Positions 15,667 to 24,952 of a stretch of 64,000 bases of DNA are shown in pieces. Where the stretch lies: the NCBI RefSeq assembly GCF_014204915.1, contig NZ_JACHMH010000001.1, forward strand, positions 186,001 to 250,000, read 5' to 3'. The notes beneath the pieces are model-generated. The model made no database searches and had not been told where the DNA came from. It was given only the letters and a program-made list of their open reading frames with translations. This stretch comes from Crossiella cryophila (GTDB taxonomy: Bacteria; Actinomycetota; Actinomycetes; Mycobacteriales; Pseudonocardiaceae). Position 1 is the stretch's first letter, and the number at the start of each line of letters is the position of its first letter. Position numbers and translations under genes: made by a program.

Positions 15667-15688
15667 ACCTTGACACTAACGTCAAGGT
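15667..15688. promoter_or_regulatory. 22-bp palindrome upstream of the alpha/beta hydrolase (MerR-type operator)
   Basis: Perfect arms ACCTTGAC and GTCAAGGT flank ACTAAC. The layout is typical of MerR-family operators. TTGACA at 15670-15675, within the dyad, can act as -35 for the gene starting at 15702. The nearby MerR gene has a different operator sequence, so another regulator probably acts here. Confidence 0.65.
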
Positions 15689-15701
15689 TCAGGCTCACGG
15701 C

Positions 15702-16466
15702 ATGACTGACGCACCCCTTCCCTACCTCATCCGCGGTTCCGGCCCCGGCCTGCTGCTCGCCCACGGCGCGGGCGGCGGCGCGGTGTCGAACTGGACGCCG
15801 ATCCTGGACGGCCTGGCCGAGCACTTCACCGTGGTCGCCCCCGACTACCCCGGCTCCGGCGACAGCCCGCGCGCCACCGAACCCCTCCAGCTGGAGTCGC
15901 TCGCCGACGACCTGGTGGCCACCGCGGTCGCGGCCGGACTGGACGAGTTCGCCATCGCCGGGTACTCGCTGGGCACCGCGGTGGCCACCACCGCGGCGGT
16001 CCGGCACCCGGACCGGGTGCGCAGGCTCGCGCTGATCGCCGGGTTGACCCACGCCGATCCGTGGCTGAGCCAGGCGATCCGCACCTGGCAGGTGCTCTTC
16101 GACGGCGATCCGGTGCCGCTGGGCCACTTCAGCCTGCTGATGGCCGCGAGCCCGGACGCGCTGGCCGAGGGCGTCACGGACGAACTGGCCGCCACCGTGG
16201 GCAACTCGCTCGCGCCGGGCGCGCCAGAGCAGTTCGACCTGGTGTCCAGGGTGGACATCCGGCCGCTGCTGCCCAGGGTCACCGCACCCACGCTGGTGCT
16301 GGCCACCGGCCAGGACAGCCTGACCCAGCCGCACTTCTCCCGGGCGCTGGCCGAGGGCATCCCGGACGCGAAGCTGGTCGAACTGGCCGCCGGGCACAAC
16401 GTGTTCATCGAGGCCGGGCCGGAGCTGCTGGCCGCGCTGCTGGAGTTCCTGCCCGAGCCCGCCTAG
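15702..16466 (+). CDS. Alpha/beta hydrolase
   Basis: A 254-residue alpha/beta-hydrolase fold enzyme. Visible are the oxyanion region HGAGGGA (about 21-27), the nucleophile elbow GYSLG with Ser89, an acidic residue in LATGQDSL and the catalytic His in AAGHNVFIE near the C-terminus. The substrate is unknown; small esters are a general possibility. No signal peptide, so cytoplasmic. A 22-bp palindrome sits 14 bp before the start, so it is probably regulated and may be transcribed as a leaderless or short-leader mRNA. The stop overlaps the stop of convergent sbcC. Confidence 0.88.
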   Translation: MTDAPLPYLIRGSGPGLLLAHGAGGGAVSNWTPILDGLAEHFTVVAPDYPGSGDSPRATEPLQLESLADDLVATAVAAGLDEFAIAGYSLGTAVATTAAVRHPDRVRRLALIAGLTHADPWLSQAIRTWQVLFDGDPVPLGHFSLLMAASPDALAEGVTDELAATVGNSLAPGAPEQFDLVSRVDIRPLLPRVTAPTLVLATGQDSLTQPHFSRALAEGIPDAKLVELAAGHNVFIEAGPELLAALLEFLPEPA

Positions 16467-19420
16467 ACGGTGATCTCCAGGGTGGAGCCGGTGCGTGCCT
16501 TGCGCACCCGCAGCCGGGTGGGGATCCGGCTGCGCAGCTCCTCCACGTGCGAGACCAGGCCGACCACCCTGCCCCCGGCCCGCAGCTCGTCCAGGGTGTC
16601 CATGACCAGGTCCAGGGTGTCCGCGTCCAGGGTGCCGAAGCCCTCGTCAACGAACAGGGTGTCCAGCACCGCGCCGCCGGTCTCCGCGGCCACCACGTCG
16701 GCCAGGCCCAGTGCCAGCGAGAGCGAGGCCAGGAAGGACTCGCCGCCGGAGAGGGTCTTGGCCGGACGCTCCTTACCGGAGTACTCGTCCAGCACGTCCA
16801 GCCCGAGCCCGCCACGGGTGCCGCGCGGACCGGCCTCAACGCTGTGTTTGAAGGAATACCGTCCCTGGCTCATCCGCCGCAGTCGGTGCGTGGCCGCCTC
16901 GGCGACCTCCTCCAGCCGGGCCGCCAGCACGTAGGAATGCAGCGACATCTTGCGGTTGTTCTGGCCGCGCCCGTTGACCACGTCGGCGAGCGCGGCCAGT
17001 TCGGCGTGCGCGGCCTGCACCGGGGCCAGCGCCGCCAGCGCGTTGGTCAGCCGCGCGGCCAACTCGTCGACCTGCCGTTTCCGATCCGCGGCCGCACTGG
17101 CCAGCGCGACGGCCGCTTCGGCTGCCTCGCGGGCCAGCCGGGCGGCTTCCCTCGGGGCATCCAGTTCGACCTCGGTGTCCGGGCTGACCTCGGCGAGTTC
17201 GGTCAGCACCGCCCTGGCCGCGGCCTCCCGGTCGTCGAACCCGCGCAGCCGCCGTTCGACCTCGGCCAGCTCGGCCTCGGCCCGCACCGCGGCCAAAGCC
17301 GTTGGCAGGTCGGGGAATCCGGCCGCGCTGACCGCCTCGGCCAGTTCCCGCCGCTGGTCCTCGGCCCGCCGCCGGGTGTCCGCGAGGGTGGCGCGAGCCT
17401 GGGCGAGGGCCTCGACGGCGGTGGCGAAGTCCAGCAGGTGCTGCCGCCGGGCCGCCACATCGGGGTGCTCACCACGCGCCGCGGTCAGCCGATCCGCCCG
17501 TGTCGCAACGGTTTCGGTCAGCGAAGCGTGCTCGGTCTCGGCCGTGGCCACCGCCTTCTCCGCCACCGCCAGCCGCTCCCGCAGTCGCTCCGCCTCGGCC
17601 TCCAGCTCGGCCACCGCGGCGACCTTGGCCGGCACGGTGGCCTTGGCCGCGGTCACCAGCCGCAGCGCGGTCTCGGCCTCGGCGAAGTCCGTCTCCAGTG
17701 CGGCGGGTTCGTTGTCCCCCAGGCGTTCGCGCAACGCGGCCAGGTCCTGCTCGGCCTGCTGGGCGGCGCGCGCGGTCTGGTCCCGGCGTTCACCGGTGCG
17801 GGTCTCGGCGACCTCGGCGGTGCGCTCGTCCTGCGCGCGCACCCGGTCGGCCACCGCACCCGCGGGCGCCGGGTGCTCGGTGCCACCGCACACCGGGCAG
17901 GACTCCCCCGCCCGCAGCCCTTCGGCGAGTTCGGCGGCCATGCCGTCCAACCGCCGCTGCCGCAACAGCTGCCGCCTGTCCCTGGCCGCCTGGTGCTCGT
18001 CCACCGCGTGCCGGTGCTCATCGGCCAGCCTGGCGGCCAGGGTCGCCGCCGCGGGCAGCCGCCGGGCGTCCTCGCGCAACGCGGCCAATTCGGCTCGCCG
18101 GGCCGCCACCCCGTCCAGCCGCGCCGTGGCCTCCTGGGCGGCCTCCAGGGCCGTCCTGACCGTGCGCAGCCGCTCGGGCAACGTGCCCAGGGCCGCGCCG
18201 ACCTGCTTGACCTGCCCCCGCGCCTGGTCGGCCTCGGTCCGCAGCTGGATCAGCCGCCGCTGGTCGACCTGCTGCCGCTGCGCCTCGGCCACCAGCCCGG
18301 CCAGCTCACCGGCCGACTCCCGATGCCCGGCGGCCAGTGCCCGCAGCTCCGCAGCTTCACTGTCCACAATGGACTCGTCAAAGCGAGCCACCGCCGCTCT
18401 GCCCCTGGTCGCCTCGCCGTCGGCAGCGCCCAGGTCCCGCTCGATCCGGACCAGCACCCGCTGCGCTGCCTGCGCCGGCAGTGCCCGCCGGGCCTGGGCC
18501 AGCTCCGCGGCCCAGTTGGCCCGGTTCGCCGCGGCGGCCTTGATCTCGGCCAGGTCCGCACCGGCCCGCCGGACCCGGCGCACCCGCTCGGCCAGTGCGG
18601 TCCGCTCAGCCAGCAGCTGCTCGGCCGCCTCCCGCTCGGCGTGCGCTTTCCCTTCCACCGCAACGGTCTCCGCGAGTCGATCGGCCGCATCGGCGGTGAC
18701 CGCGCCCAGCCAGTCCTGCTCGCTCTGCCCCTCGGCCGGATCACTGCCAGCAGCCTGACCGAGCCGGGCGATCAGCGCCCTGGTGTCCTGCTGCCGCTCC
18801 TCCAGCTTGTCCGCGGAGTCCTTGCGTCGCTTGGTGAACCACTGCTCGATCTCACCGAAGCGTTCGGTGCCGAACAACTTCTCCAGCAGCTTCTGCCGCT
18901 CGTCGGTGTCCGAGCGCAGGAACCGGGCGAACTCGCCCTGCGGCAGCAGCACCACCTGGAAGAACTGCTCGGCGGTCATGCCGATCAGGCGTTCCACCGT
19001 GCGTGCGATCTCGTCGATCCGGGACAGGCCCTCGGCGCTCTGCCCGGAGGGCACCTGGTCGATCCAGGTCAGCGAGGCTTTGGCCTGCTGCTTGGTGACC
19101 CCGGTGCCGCGGGACTTGGGCCGCTGGTACTCCGGTGAGCGGGCCAGCCGCAGCCGGTGGCCCTGCACGGTGAGTTCCAGCGCGACCTCGGTGGGATCGC
19201 CGGGGTCGGCGTAGTCGCAGCGCAGCCGTTTGGCCTCGTTGCGCGCGCCGGGGACCTTGCCGAAGAGGGCGAAGGCGACCGCGTCCAGCAGCGTGGTCTT
19301 GCCCGCGCCGGTGTCGCCGTGCAGCAGGAACAACCCGTCGATGCCTAGCGCCTCGAAGTTGACGGTCTCCCGTCGCGGGTAGGGGCCGAACGCCTCGATC
19401 TCCAGCACGTGCAGCCTCAT
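16463..19420 (-). CDS. sbcC: Exonuclease subunit SbcC (Rad50-like ATPase)
   Basis: A 985-residue SMC-like ATPase. Walker A GDTGAGKTT lies at 35-43 and the Rad50-type Q-loop region near LLPQGEFARFL. Long coiled-coil arms follow, with a zinc hook CPVC around residue 508. The C-terminal half has the ABC signature LSGGESFLASLSLALGLA and Walker B LDTLFVDEGFGTLD. With SbcD it cuts hairpins and protein-blocked DNA ends. The ATG overlaps the sbcD stop (ATGA). The palindrome GTCCACAATGGAC lies within the second coiled-coil segment's half of the gene (18362). Confidence 0.96.
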   Translation of the reverse strand: MRLHVLEIEAFGPYPRRETVNFEALGIDGLFLLHGDTGAGKTTLLDAVAFALFGKVPGARNEAKRLRCDYADPGDPTEVALELTVQGHRLRLARSPEYQRPKSRGTGVTKQQAKASLTWIDQVPSGQSAEGLSRIDEIARTVERLIGMTAEQFFQVVLLPQGEFARFLRSDTDERQKLLEKLFGTERFGEIEQWFTKRRKDSADKLEERQQDTRALIARLGQAAGSDPAEGQSEQDWLGAVTADAADRLAETVAVEGKAHAEREAAEQLLAERTALAERVRRVRRAGADLAEIKAAAANRANWAAELAQARRALPAQAAQRVLVRIERDLGAADGEATRGRAAVARFDESIVDSEAAELRALAAGHRESAGELAGLVAEAQRQQVDQRRLIQLRTEADQARGQVKQVGAALGTLPERLRTVRTALEAAQEATARLDGVAARRAELAALREDARRLPAAATLAARLADEHRHAVDEHQAARDRRQLLRQRRLDGMAAELAEGLRAGESCPVCGGTEHPAPAGAVADRVRAQDERTAEVAETRTGERRDQTARAAQQAEQDLAALRERLGDNEPAALETDFAEAETALRLVTAAKATVPAKVAAVAELEAEAERLRERLAVAEKAVATAETEHASLTETVATRADRLTAARGEHPDVAARRQHLLDFATAVEALAQARATLADTRRRAEDQRRELAEAVSAAGFPDLPTALAAVRAEAELAEVERRLRGFDDREAAARAVLTELAEVSPDTEVELDAPREAARLAREAAEAAVALASAAADRKRQVDELAARLTNALAALAPVQAAHAELAALADVVNGRGQNNRKMSLHSYVLAARLEEVAEAATHRLRRMSQGRYSFKHSVEAGPRGTRGGLGLDVLDEYSGKERPAKTLSGGESFLASLSLALGLADVVAAETGGAVLDTLFVDEGFGTLDADTLDLVMDTLDELRAGGRVVGLVSHVEELRSRIPTRLRVRKARTGSTLEITV
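18362..18374. repeat. Palindrome GTCCACAATGGAC (copy 3, inside sbcC)
   Basis: Central triplet region differs from copies 1 and 2 (CAA instead of CTG) while both GTCCA and TGGAC arms are exact. The site encodes part of a coiled-coil arm, where sequence constraint is low. Confidence 0.65.
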
Positions 19421-20562
19421 GCCTCCCGCCCCCGCACCGATTCGATGGCCGAGGTGAGCAGGGACAGTTCGCGTTCGCCGGGTGGCGCGCCGCGGCAGTC
19501 GTCGACGAAGCGTTCGGCGATCTGGTGGTCGGTGCGGCCGCGCACTGCCTCCCGGTAACACAGCTGGCTCGCGCCGCCGCCGTCCGGCCGGAAGTCCAGG
19601 TGCACCGCGTGCGGGAAGCGTTGCTGCAGGCGGCGCATGGCTTCCAGCGGGCGGACCGGGTCGGTGAGGGTGAGCGAGAGGTAGCAGTCCTCCAGCTCGG
19701 CGTAGTCCGGTTCGGTGAGCAGCTCGTCGATCCGCCCGGTCGCGGTGGCCAGTTTCCTCGGTACCGGCAACGCCTTGCGCTCCACCCCGGCCAGACCGCT
19801 GGCGTCCAGTTCGACCAGCCAGACCGCCTTGTGGTGGCGGGCCTCGGAGAAGGAGTAGGCTAGCGGACTGCCCGAGTAGCGCAGGTGTTCGGCCAGCACC
19901 TGCGGGCCGTGCAGGTGACCCAGTGCCACGTAGTCCACACCGCTGAAGGTGCCGCCCGGCACGTGTTCCACCCCGCCGACGGTGATCCGCCGCTCGGACT
20001 CCGATACCTCGCCGCCGACCACGAACGCGTGCGAGAGCACCACCGAGCGCACGCCCTCGCCGCGGCCTGCCAGGTCGGCGCGGATGCGGCGCATGGCCTC
20101 GCCGAGCACCGCCTCATGCCCGCGGCAGCCGGTGAGTTCGAGTGCGTGCAGGGCCGGATCCGGGTCCAGGTAAGGGATTCCGTAGCAGGCGACCGGTCCG
20201 TGCGCGTCGGCCAGCAGTACCGGCGCGCTCAGTGTGGCGATCCGGGTGCACAGGTGCAGGCCGCCCGCGCTGGCGAAGCCGCCGAACGCGCCCAGCCGCT
20301 GCGCCGAATCGTGGTTGCCGCTGATCAGCACGATGTCCGCGCCAGCGGCCCTGATCGCGGTGAGGATCCGCACGCAGGTCTCCACCGCCTCGGCCGAGGG
20401 CACCGCGCGGTCGTAGAGATCGCCCGCGATCAGCACCGCGTCGATCCGCTCGTCCACCACCACATCGGCCAGCCCGGTGAGCACCGCCTCCTGCTCGGCC
20501 AGCAGATCGCGGCCGTGGAAGGTGCGACCGACATGCCAGTCCGAGGTGTGCAGGAGCCGCAT
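19417..20562 (-). CDS. sbcD: Exonuclease subunit SbcD (Mre11-like nuclease)
   Basis: A 381-residue calcineurin-like phosphoesterase. The metal-binding motifs are all present in order: SDWHVG (7-12), AGDLYDR (about 46-52), SGNHDS, LSHAF and GHLHGPQ. It forms the nuclease of the SbcCD complex in the cytoplasm. The gene order is sbcD then sbcC with a 4-bp overlap. ATG 20562 was chosen because the protein then begins with MRLLHTSDWH, the usual start of the family. Divergent from rmuC, with only 57 bp between them. Confidence 0.96.
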   Translation of the reverse strand: MRLLHTSDWHVGRTFHGRDLLAEQEAVLTGLADVVVDERIDAVLIAGDLYDRAVPSAEAVETCVRILTAIRAAGADIVLISGNHDSAQRLGAFGGFASAGGLHLCTRIATLSAPVLLADAHGPVACYGIPYLDPDPALHALELTGCRGHEAVLGEAMRRIRADLAGRGEGVRSVVLSHAFVVGGEVSESERRITVGGVEHVPGGTFSGVDYVALGHLHGPQVLAEHLRYSGSPLAYSFSEARHHKAVWLVELDASGLAGVERKALPVPRKLATATGRIDELLTEPDYAELEDCYLSLTLTDPVRPLEAMRRLQQRFPHAVHLDFRPDGGGASQLCYREAVRGRTDHQIAERFVDDCRGAPPGERELSLLTSAIESVRGREA

Positions 20563-20619
20563 GACAGACAAGGTAGGCCGCCCGCGAACACTGTCGGTGG
20601 GTGGGTCCATCATCGTGGG

Positions 20620-21576
20620 GTGACCGAAGTGATCACCACCGCGCTGGTCGTCCTGACGCTGGTTCTCGTTGGGGCGCTGGTGCTTCTGTGGCGGCTGTAC
20701 AACGACTCCGTGCGCCGCACCGACGCCGCGATGGCCATGGTCGAGGGTGAGCGGGAGCGGGCCGCGCAGCACCAGCGAGCCCTGCACCGGTGGGAGGTGG
20801 CGTTCTCCTCGGTCACCGGAAGGGGTGAACTTGGCGAGCAGGTGCTGGTGGAGACCGCCCGCGCGCTGGGGTTGCGGGAGGGGCTGCACTTCTCCGTGCA
20901 GGCGGATCTGGCCGGTGGTGGCGCGGCAAAACCCGACCTGGTGCTGAACGTCGGCGGCGGGCGGCAGGTGCCGGTGGACGCCAAGGCCAGCCTCGCGGTG
21001 TGGATGGAGGCGGCCGAGACCGACGACGCGGGCGAGCGGGCCGAGGCGTTGCGGGTGCACGTGCGCAACATCCGGTCCAGGGCGGCGGATCTGGCAGGCA
21101 AGGGCTACCAGCGCTGGGCGGACGCCATCTACGGCACGATCATGTTCGTGCCCTCGGACGCGGCCGTGGTCTCGGCCATGGACACCGATCCGAACCTGTT
21201 GCCCTGGCTGCTGGACCGGCGGATCTTCCTGTGCGGGCCGACCGGGTTCGCGGTGCTGGCCTCGGCCGCGCTGTTCGCGGCCACCGAGCGCACGCTGGCC
21301 GAGGACGTGGAGGCGGTGCGCGGGCAGGCGGCCAAGGCGCACCGGGCGGCCACCGGCGCGGTGGACGCGGTGAACCTGTCCAGCACGCACCTGCAGCGGT
21401 TCCTCTCCGCCCGGCGGCGGGAGCTGGACGCGCTGGAGAGCTTCCGCAGCGCGGCCCAGCCGCTGACCGAGGCGGCGGCCAGTCCGACACCCGTTCCGGG
21501 GATCCGCCGGGCCGAGGAATTGACCGTGGGTGGTGTCACCAATGAGGGGGACGAGGTGGACCGACTGGAAAGTTGA
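20620..21576 (+). CDS. rmuC: DNA recombination protein RmuC homologue
   Basis: A 318-residue protein. One N-terminal membrane helix (about 5-26) leads into a short coiled coil (about 28-55), then the RmuC nuclease-like core with GKGYQRWADAIYGTIMFVPSDAAV and RIFLCGPTGFAVLASAAL. RmuC limits recombination at inverted repeats. The GTG start at 20620 gives a protein beginning VTEVITTALVV and has GGTGGG-type sequence upstream. Shorter than E. coli RmuC (475 residues). Next to sbcDC, so hairpin and inverted-repeat processing functions are grouped here. Confidence 0.88.
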   Translation: MTEVITTALVVLTLVLVGALVLLWRLYNDSVRRTDAAMAMVEGERERAAQHQRALHRWEVAFSSVTGRGELGEQVLVETARALGLREGLHFSVQADLAGGGAAKPDLVLNVGGGRQVPVDAKASLAVWMEAAETDDAGERAEALRVHVRNIRSRAADLAGKGYQRWADAIYGTIMFVPSDAAVVSAMDTDPNLLPWLLDRRIFLCGPTGFAVLASAALFAATERTLAEDVEAVRGQAAKAHRAATGAVDAVNLSSTHLQRFLSARRRELDALESFRSAAQPLTEAAASPTPVPGIRRAEELTVGGVTNEGDEVDRLES

Positions 21577-21741
21577 TCTTCTAATTGAATATCGACGCTG
21601 GTCAGGGCGTTCTGGACTCGCTGACTGAGGTCCGATTCGTGCCTGTTGGGTGGAAGCCGGTTGCCCTACTCGGCGGTTACCCAGCAGACTCGATCGCACC
21701 CAGTCCAGCGCGCGTCCGGGCACACCCCTTACCGGACGGGC

Positions 21742-21747
21742 TAACGT
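21742..21747 (+). promoter_or_regulatory. Candidate -10 element (TAACGT) for the DUF6542 gene
   Basis: TAACGT lies eight bases before the GTG start, which suits a leaderless transcript. No convincing -35 is needed or seen. The rest of the 178-bp gap after rmuC holds nothing I can identify. Confidence 0.45.
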
Positions 21748-21754
21748 GTCACGC

Positions 21755-22645
21755 GTGACCACCACCCGCGACCGTCGAGGCGACGTGGAACAGGACCGCG
21801 CGGAGTCCGACTGGGCCTATCTGTCCCTGTTCGGCTCCTCCCGGGGCGTGCCCTGGTGGGCAGCGGCGTTGCTCGCCTTCGGGGTGTCCATCCTGACCGC
21901 CTTCGTCAGCCGGGCGCCCAACGGCGAACTCGGCTGGCTGTTCAAGGGCGGCTACTTCCTCAGTTGCGTGCTCGGGGTGTGCTGGGTACAGCGCAAGAGC
22001 CTGTTCGGGCCGATGGTGCAACCGCCGCTGGTCGCGGTGGTCGTGGTGCCGACGGTCGCCCTGCTGACCGCCAACGCCTCGCCGACCGGCGGGATGGCCG
22101 CGCGCCTGCTGACCGTGGCCCAGCCGCTGGTCACCTCGTTCCCGGCGATGGCGGTCACCACCGCGGCCACGGTGCTGCTGGGCGTGGTCCGGATCTTCCT
22201 GCAGAAGCGCCCGGCCGCCCCGGCCGAGCCCGCGCGCGGTGCCAAGCCGCGCAGCACCCGTGACGAGGACGAACCCGTGCGCCGCCCGGCCCGGCCGGTG
22301 GCCGAGGAGCGCCGTCCGGCCGGTGGCCGCGCGCCCGCGCCGCGTCCGCAGTCCGGCGGCCGTCCGGCGCCCCGGGACGGCGGCCCCGCCCCGCGTGGTG
22401 GCGGCGGCGCGCCCCGTGGCGGTGCGGCAGGCGGTGGTGGCGCGGCAGGCGGCGGTGCCGCTGGCCGAGGTGGTGCCGCGGGTGGCGCGGGCGGTGGCCG
22501 TCCGGTGCCGCCGCGCGGTGGCCAGCCCGGCCGTCAGCAGCCGCCCCCGCCGCAGCGCGGTGGTCCCGCGCCCCGTGGCGGCGGTCAGCCGCGGCAGCAG
22601 CCGCCCGCACCCCGTCGCCGCCCGCCCCGCGAGGACGACTACTAA
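21755..22645 (+). CDS. DUF6542 membrane protein with Gly/Arg/Pro-rich tail
   Basis: A 296-residue protein with a membrane-embedded N-terminal half: about four hydrophobic helices between residues 32 and 150 (VPWWAAALLAFGVSILTAF, GYFLSCVLGVCWV, LVAVVVVPTVALL and a last one ending near VVRIF). The C-terminal half is a low-complexity, positively charged tail of Gly-Gly-Ala, Arg-Gly-Gly and Pro runs ending REDDY. In M. tuberculosis the similarly placed gene (Rv1111c) lies beside lytB2/ispH. Function unknown; the tail could bind RNA, nucleotides or the membrane surface (inference). GTG start. Confidence 0.8.
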   Translation: MTTTRDRRGDVEQDRAESDWAYLSLFGSSRGVPWWAAALLAFGVSILTAFVSRAPNGELGWLFKGGYFLSCVLGVCWVQRKSLFGPMVQPPLVAVVVVPTVALLTANASPTGGMAARLLTVAQPLVTSFPAMAVTTAATVLLGVVRIFLQKRPAAPAEPARGAKPRSTRDEDEPVRRPARPVAEERRPAGGRAPAPRPQSGGRPAPRDGGPAPRGGGGAPRGGAAGGGGAAGGGAAGRGGAAGGAGGGRPVPPRGGQPGRQQPPPPQRGGPAPRGGGQPRQQPPAPRRRPPREDDY

Positions 22646-22831
22646 ACGCACTCCTGGTGACCGGGACGGTGCCGTACGTGATCGCCAGGCACGGCCGCTG
22701 AACTGGGGAAATCCCGGTAAATCGGTCAGTTATGCTGCCGGTCCGCCAACCAGCACCACGTGGCGCGGCCCCCTTGGAATGCGCTTACCACCGGAGCCGC
22801 GGCACGGCTCCCGAAGGGTAAGAAGCCTCAG

Positions 22832-23767
22832 ATGGGTCCGAGTTCCCGGCCGGTACGCAATCCGGCGCTCAAAGTGATCGTGTTCGCGATCGTCATCGCA
22901 CTGCTCACCGCGGGCAGCATCGTGGTCTACCTGCTCGAACGGCAGGACGGCCAGAGTCAGATCACCCTGGGCGATCAGAACTCCGCCGACCGCATCGACA
23001 TCAGCGTCTTCGTGCAGAAGACCGACCCGGTGCTGCAGGAACTCTCCGCGCAGGTGGAGATCGACCCGGTCGGCTCGCTGGCCGATGAGGACGGGTTCCC
23101 GCGCCAGGACATCACCGTGCACACCAACGGCGTCCGCGGCGACACCCTGGCGTTCAAGGCGGGCCGCAGCCCGAGCGTGGCCGACCTGCGGGTGGCGCTG
23201 AACGACGGCGTGATCACCGACTACCCGTTCGACAGCTACCAGATCGACTTCGGCTTCGCCGCCGAGGTGGCTGGCAAGAACGTGCCGATCAGCCTGAGTT
23301 TCGTCAACGCCGACTCGTTCTTCAAGATCAAGCCCAAGGACGTCAAGGACCTCGGCGGCGGGCTGGTCTTCTCCGCCCAGGCCGTCCGTTCCACCGGCAC
23401 TTTCGCCTTCGCGCTGTTCGTGATGGCGTTCATGTGGTTCCTGAGCCTGGCCGCGGTCATCGCCGCCTGGTTCGTGATCAGGGACCGGCGCGGCCTGCTG
23501 TGGCCGTCGATGAGCTTCATGGGCGCGCTGCTGTTCGCGCTGGTGCCGCTGCGCAACGCGGTGCCGGGGTCGCCGCCGATCGGCTCGGTGGTCGACTTCG
23601 CCTCGTTCTTCATGGCCGAGGCGCTGGTCTCGCTGTCCCTGATCACCACCGTGATCACCGGTTACCGGGTGGAGCGGGCCAACGCGCGCGCCGCGGCCGC
23701 TGAGGCCGAGGCTGCCGCCGCGGCGGCTGCGGCGGAGACGCCGCCGCTGGCCACCGCCGCGAAGTGA
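22832..23767 (+). CDS. DUF4436 family membrane protein
   Basis: A 311-residue protein. A first membrane helix (about 14-36) is followed by an extracytoplasmic domain of about 150 residues (DISVFVQKTDP ... NADSFFKIKPKD) and three further helices (about 190-290), then an Ala/Glu-rich tail. This matches the DUF4436 family, whose function is not known. ATG 22832 has a purine-rich stretch (AGAAG) upstream. The 186-bp gap before it contains no recognisable gene. A strong bidirectional terminator separates it from convergent ispH. Confidence 0.78.
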   Translation: MGPSSRPVRNPALKVIVFAIVIALLTAGSIVVYLLERQDGQSQITLGDQNSADRIDISVFVQKTDPVLQELSAQVEIDPVGSLADEDGFPRQDITVHTNGVRGDTLAFKAGRSPSVADLRVALNDGVITDYPFDSYQIDFGFAAEVAGKNVPISLSFVNADSFFKIKPKDVKDLGGGLVFSAQAVRSTGTFAFALFVMAFMWFLSLAAVIAAWFVIRDRRGLLWPSMSFMGALLFALVPLRNAVPGSPPIGSVVDFASFFMAEALVSLSLITTVITGYRVERANARAAAAEAEAAAAAAAAETPPLATAAK

Positions 23768-23785
23768 CCGGCCCCTGAACGCGAA

Positions 23786-23815
23786 CCGCCCGGCTGGGAG
23801 ACCCCAGCCGGGCGG
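23786..23815. terminator. Bidirectional terminator between the DUF4436 gene and ispH
   Basis: Perfect 13-bp stem (CCGCCCGGCTGGG against CCCAGCCGGGCGG) with the 4-nt loop AGAC, centred between two convergent stop codons. Confidence 0.85.
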
Positions 23816-23837
23816 CGCGAAACCTCAGGAAGGCCGG

Positions 23838-24812
23838 TCAGGACTCCTTGGCCGCCTTCTCCTTCATTTCCTTGCGCAGCTCCCGCGGCAGCGAGAAGGT
23901 GATCTTCTCGTTGGCGGTGGTGACGGTTTCCACGTCGGCCCAGCCACGCTCTTCCAGGTGCACGAGCAGCTTCATCACCAGCTCGTCCGGCACCGAGGCG
24001 CCCGAGGTGACGCCGATGGTGCCGACGCCCTCCAGCCAGGCGTCGTCGACCTCGTGCGCGAAGTCGACCAGGTAGGAGGCCTTGGCGCCGTAGTCGAGCG
24101 CGACGTCGACCAGCCGGAGCGAGTTGGAGGAGTTCTTGGAGCCGACCACCAGGACCAGGTCGCACTGCGGCGCCATCACCTTGACCGCGGTCTGCCGGTT
24201 GGAGGTGGCGTAGCAGATGTCGTCACTCGGCGGGGCCTGCAGCTCGGGGAACCGGCCCTTGAGCTGGTTCACCCGCACCATGGTCTCGTCGACCGACAGC
24301 GTGGTCTGGGACAGCCAGATGACCTTGTTGGGGTCGCGGACGGTGACCTTGTCCACGTCCTCGGCGGTGTCCACGAGCTGCACGTGGTCGGGGGCCTCAC
24401 CAGCGGTGCCCTCGACCTCCTCGTGCCCCTCGTGGCCGATCAGGAGGATGTCGTAATCCTCCTTGGCGAAGCGCTTGGCCTCCTGGTGCACCTTGGTGAC
24501 CAGAGGGCAGGTGGCGTCGATGGTGCGGAGGTTCCGGTCTGCCGCCTCCGCGTGCACCATCGGGGACACGCCGTGTGCCGAGAAGACCACCATGGCGCCC
24601 TCGGGCACCTCGTCGGTCTGGTCGACGAAGATCGCGCCGCGCTCGCGCAGCGTGTCCACGACGTGCTTGTTGTGCACGATTTCCTTGCGGACGTAGATGG
24701 GAGCGCCGTAGGTCTCCAACGCCTTCTCGACGGTGATCACGGCCCGGTCCACGCCGGCGCAGTAGCCGCGAGGGTTGGCCAGCAGCACGCGCTTGGGCTT
24801 GGCAGTGGTCAT
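23838..24812 (-). CDS. ispH: 4-hydroxy-3-methylbut-2-enyl diphosphate reductase
   Basis: A 324-residue iron-sulfur enzyme that makes IPP and DMAPP in the last step of the MEP isoprenoid pathway. The three cluster cysteines are seen in NPRGYCAGV (about 18), DATCPLV (about 106) and [11 protein letters not shown] (about 199). The conserved HGVSP and EGHEEVEGT blocks are also present. ATG 24812 has GGAG six bases upstream. The M. tuberculosis counterpart is lytB2/ispH (Rv1110), and the neighbours match. Its product supplies the prenyl diphosphates used by the isoprenyl transferase at 47573. Confidence 0.97.
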   Translation of the reverse strand: MTTAKPKRVLLANPRGYCAGVDRAVITVEKALETYGAPIYVRKEIVHNKHVVDTLRERGAIFVDQTDEVPEGAMVVFSAHGVSPMVHAEAADRNLRTIDATCPLVTKVHQEAKRFAKEDYDILLIGHEGHEEVEGTAGEAPDHVQLVDTAEDVDKVTVRDPNKVIWLSQTTLSVDETMVRVNQLKGRFPELQAPPSDDICYATSNRQTAVKVMAPQCDLVLVVGSKNSSNSLRLVDVALDYGAKASYLVDFAHEVDDAWLEGVGTIGVTSGASVPDELVMKLLVHLEERGWADVETVTTANEKITFSLPRELRKEMKEKAAKES

Positions 24813-24952
24813 GGTCTCCAGGGTACGGAGCGTTTTGGCGGCAAGTCGATTCGATCGGTTGACCAGAAGAATTAGGGTGCACCCCGCCCAGTCACCCGGA
24901 TGGCCCAGCGAAGAGTTTCCCTGATCCGCCGGACTGCGGCAGGCTGTACCAC

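Noticed and set aside
16061-19138. Open frame of 1,025 codons antisense to sbcC
   Set aside because: The complementary strand encodes an intact SbcC with Walker motifs and zinc hook. The antisense product is low-complexity with no plausible start context.
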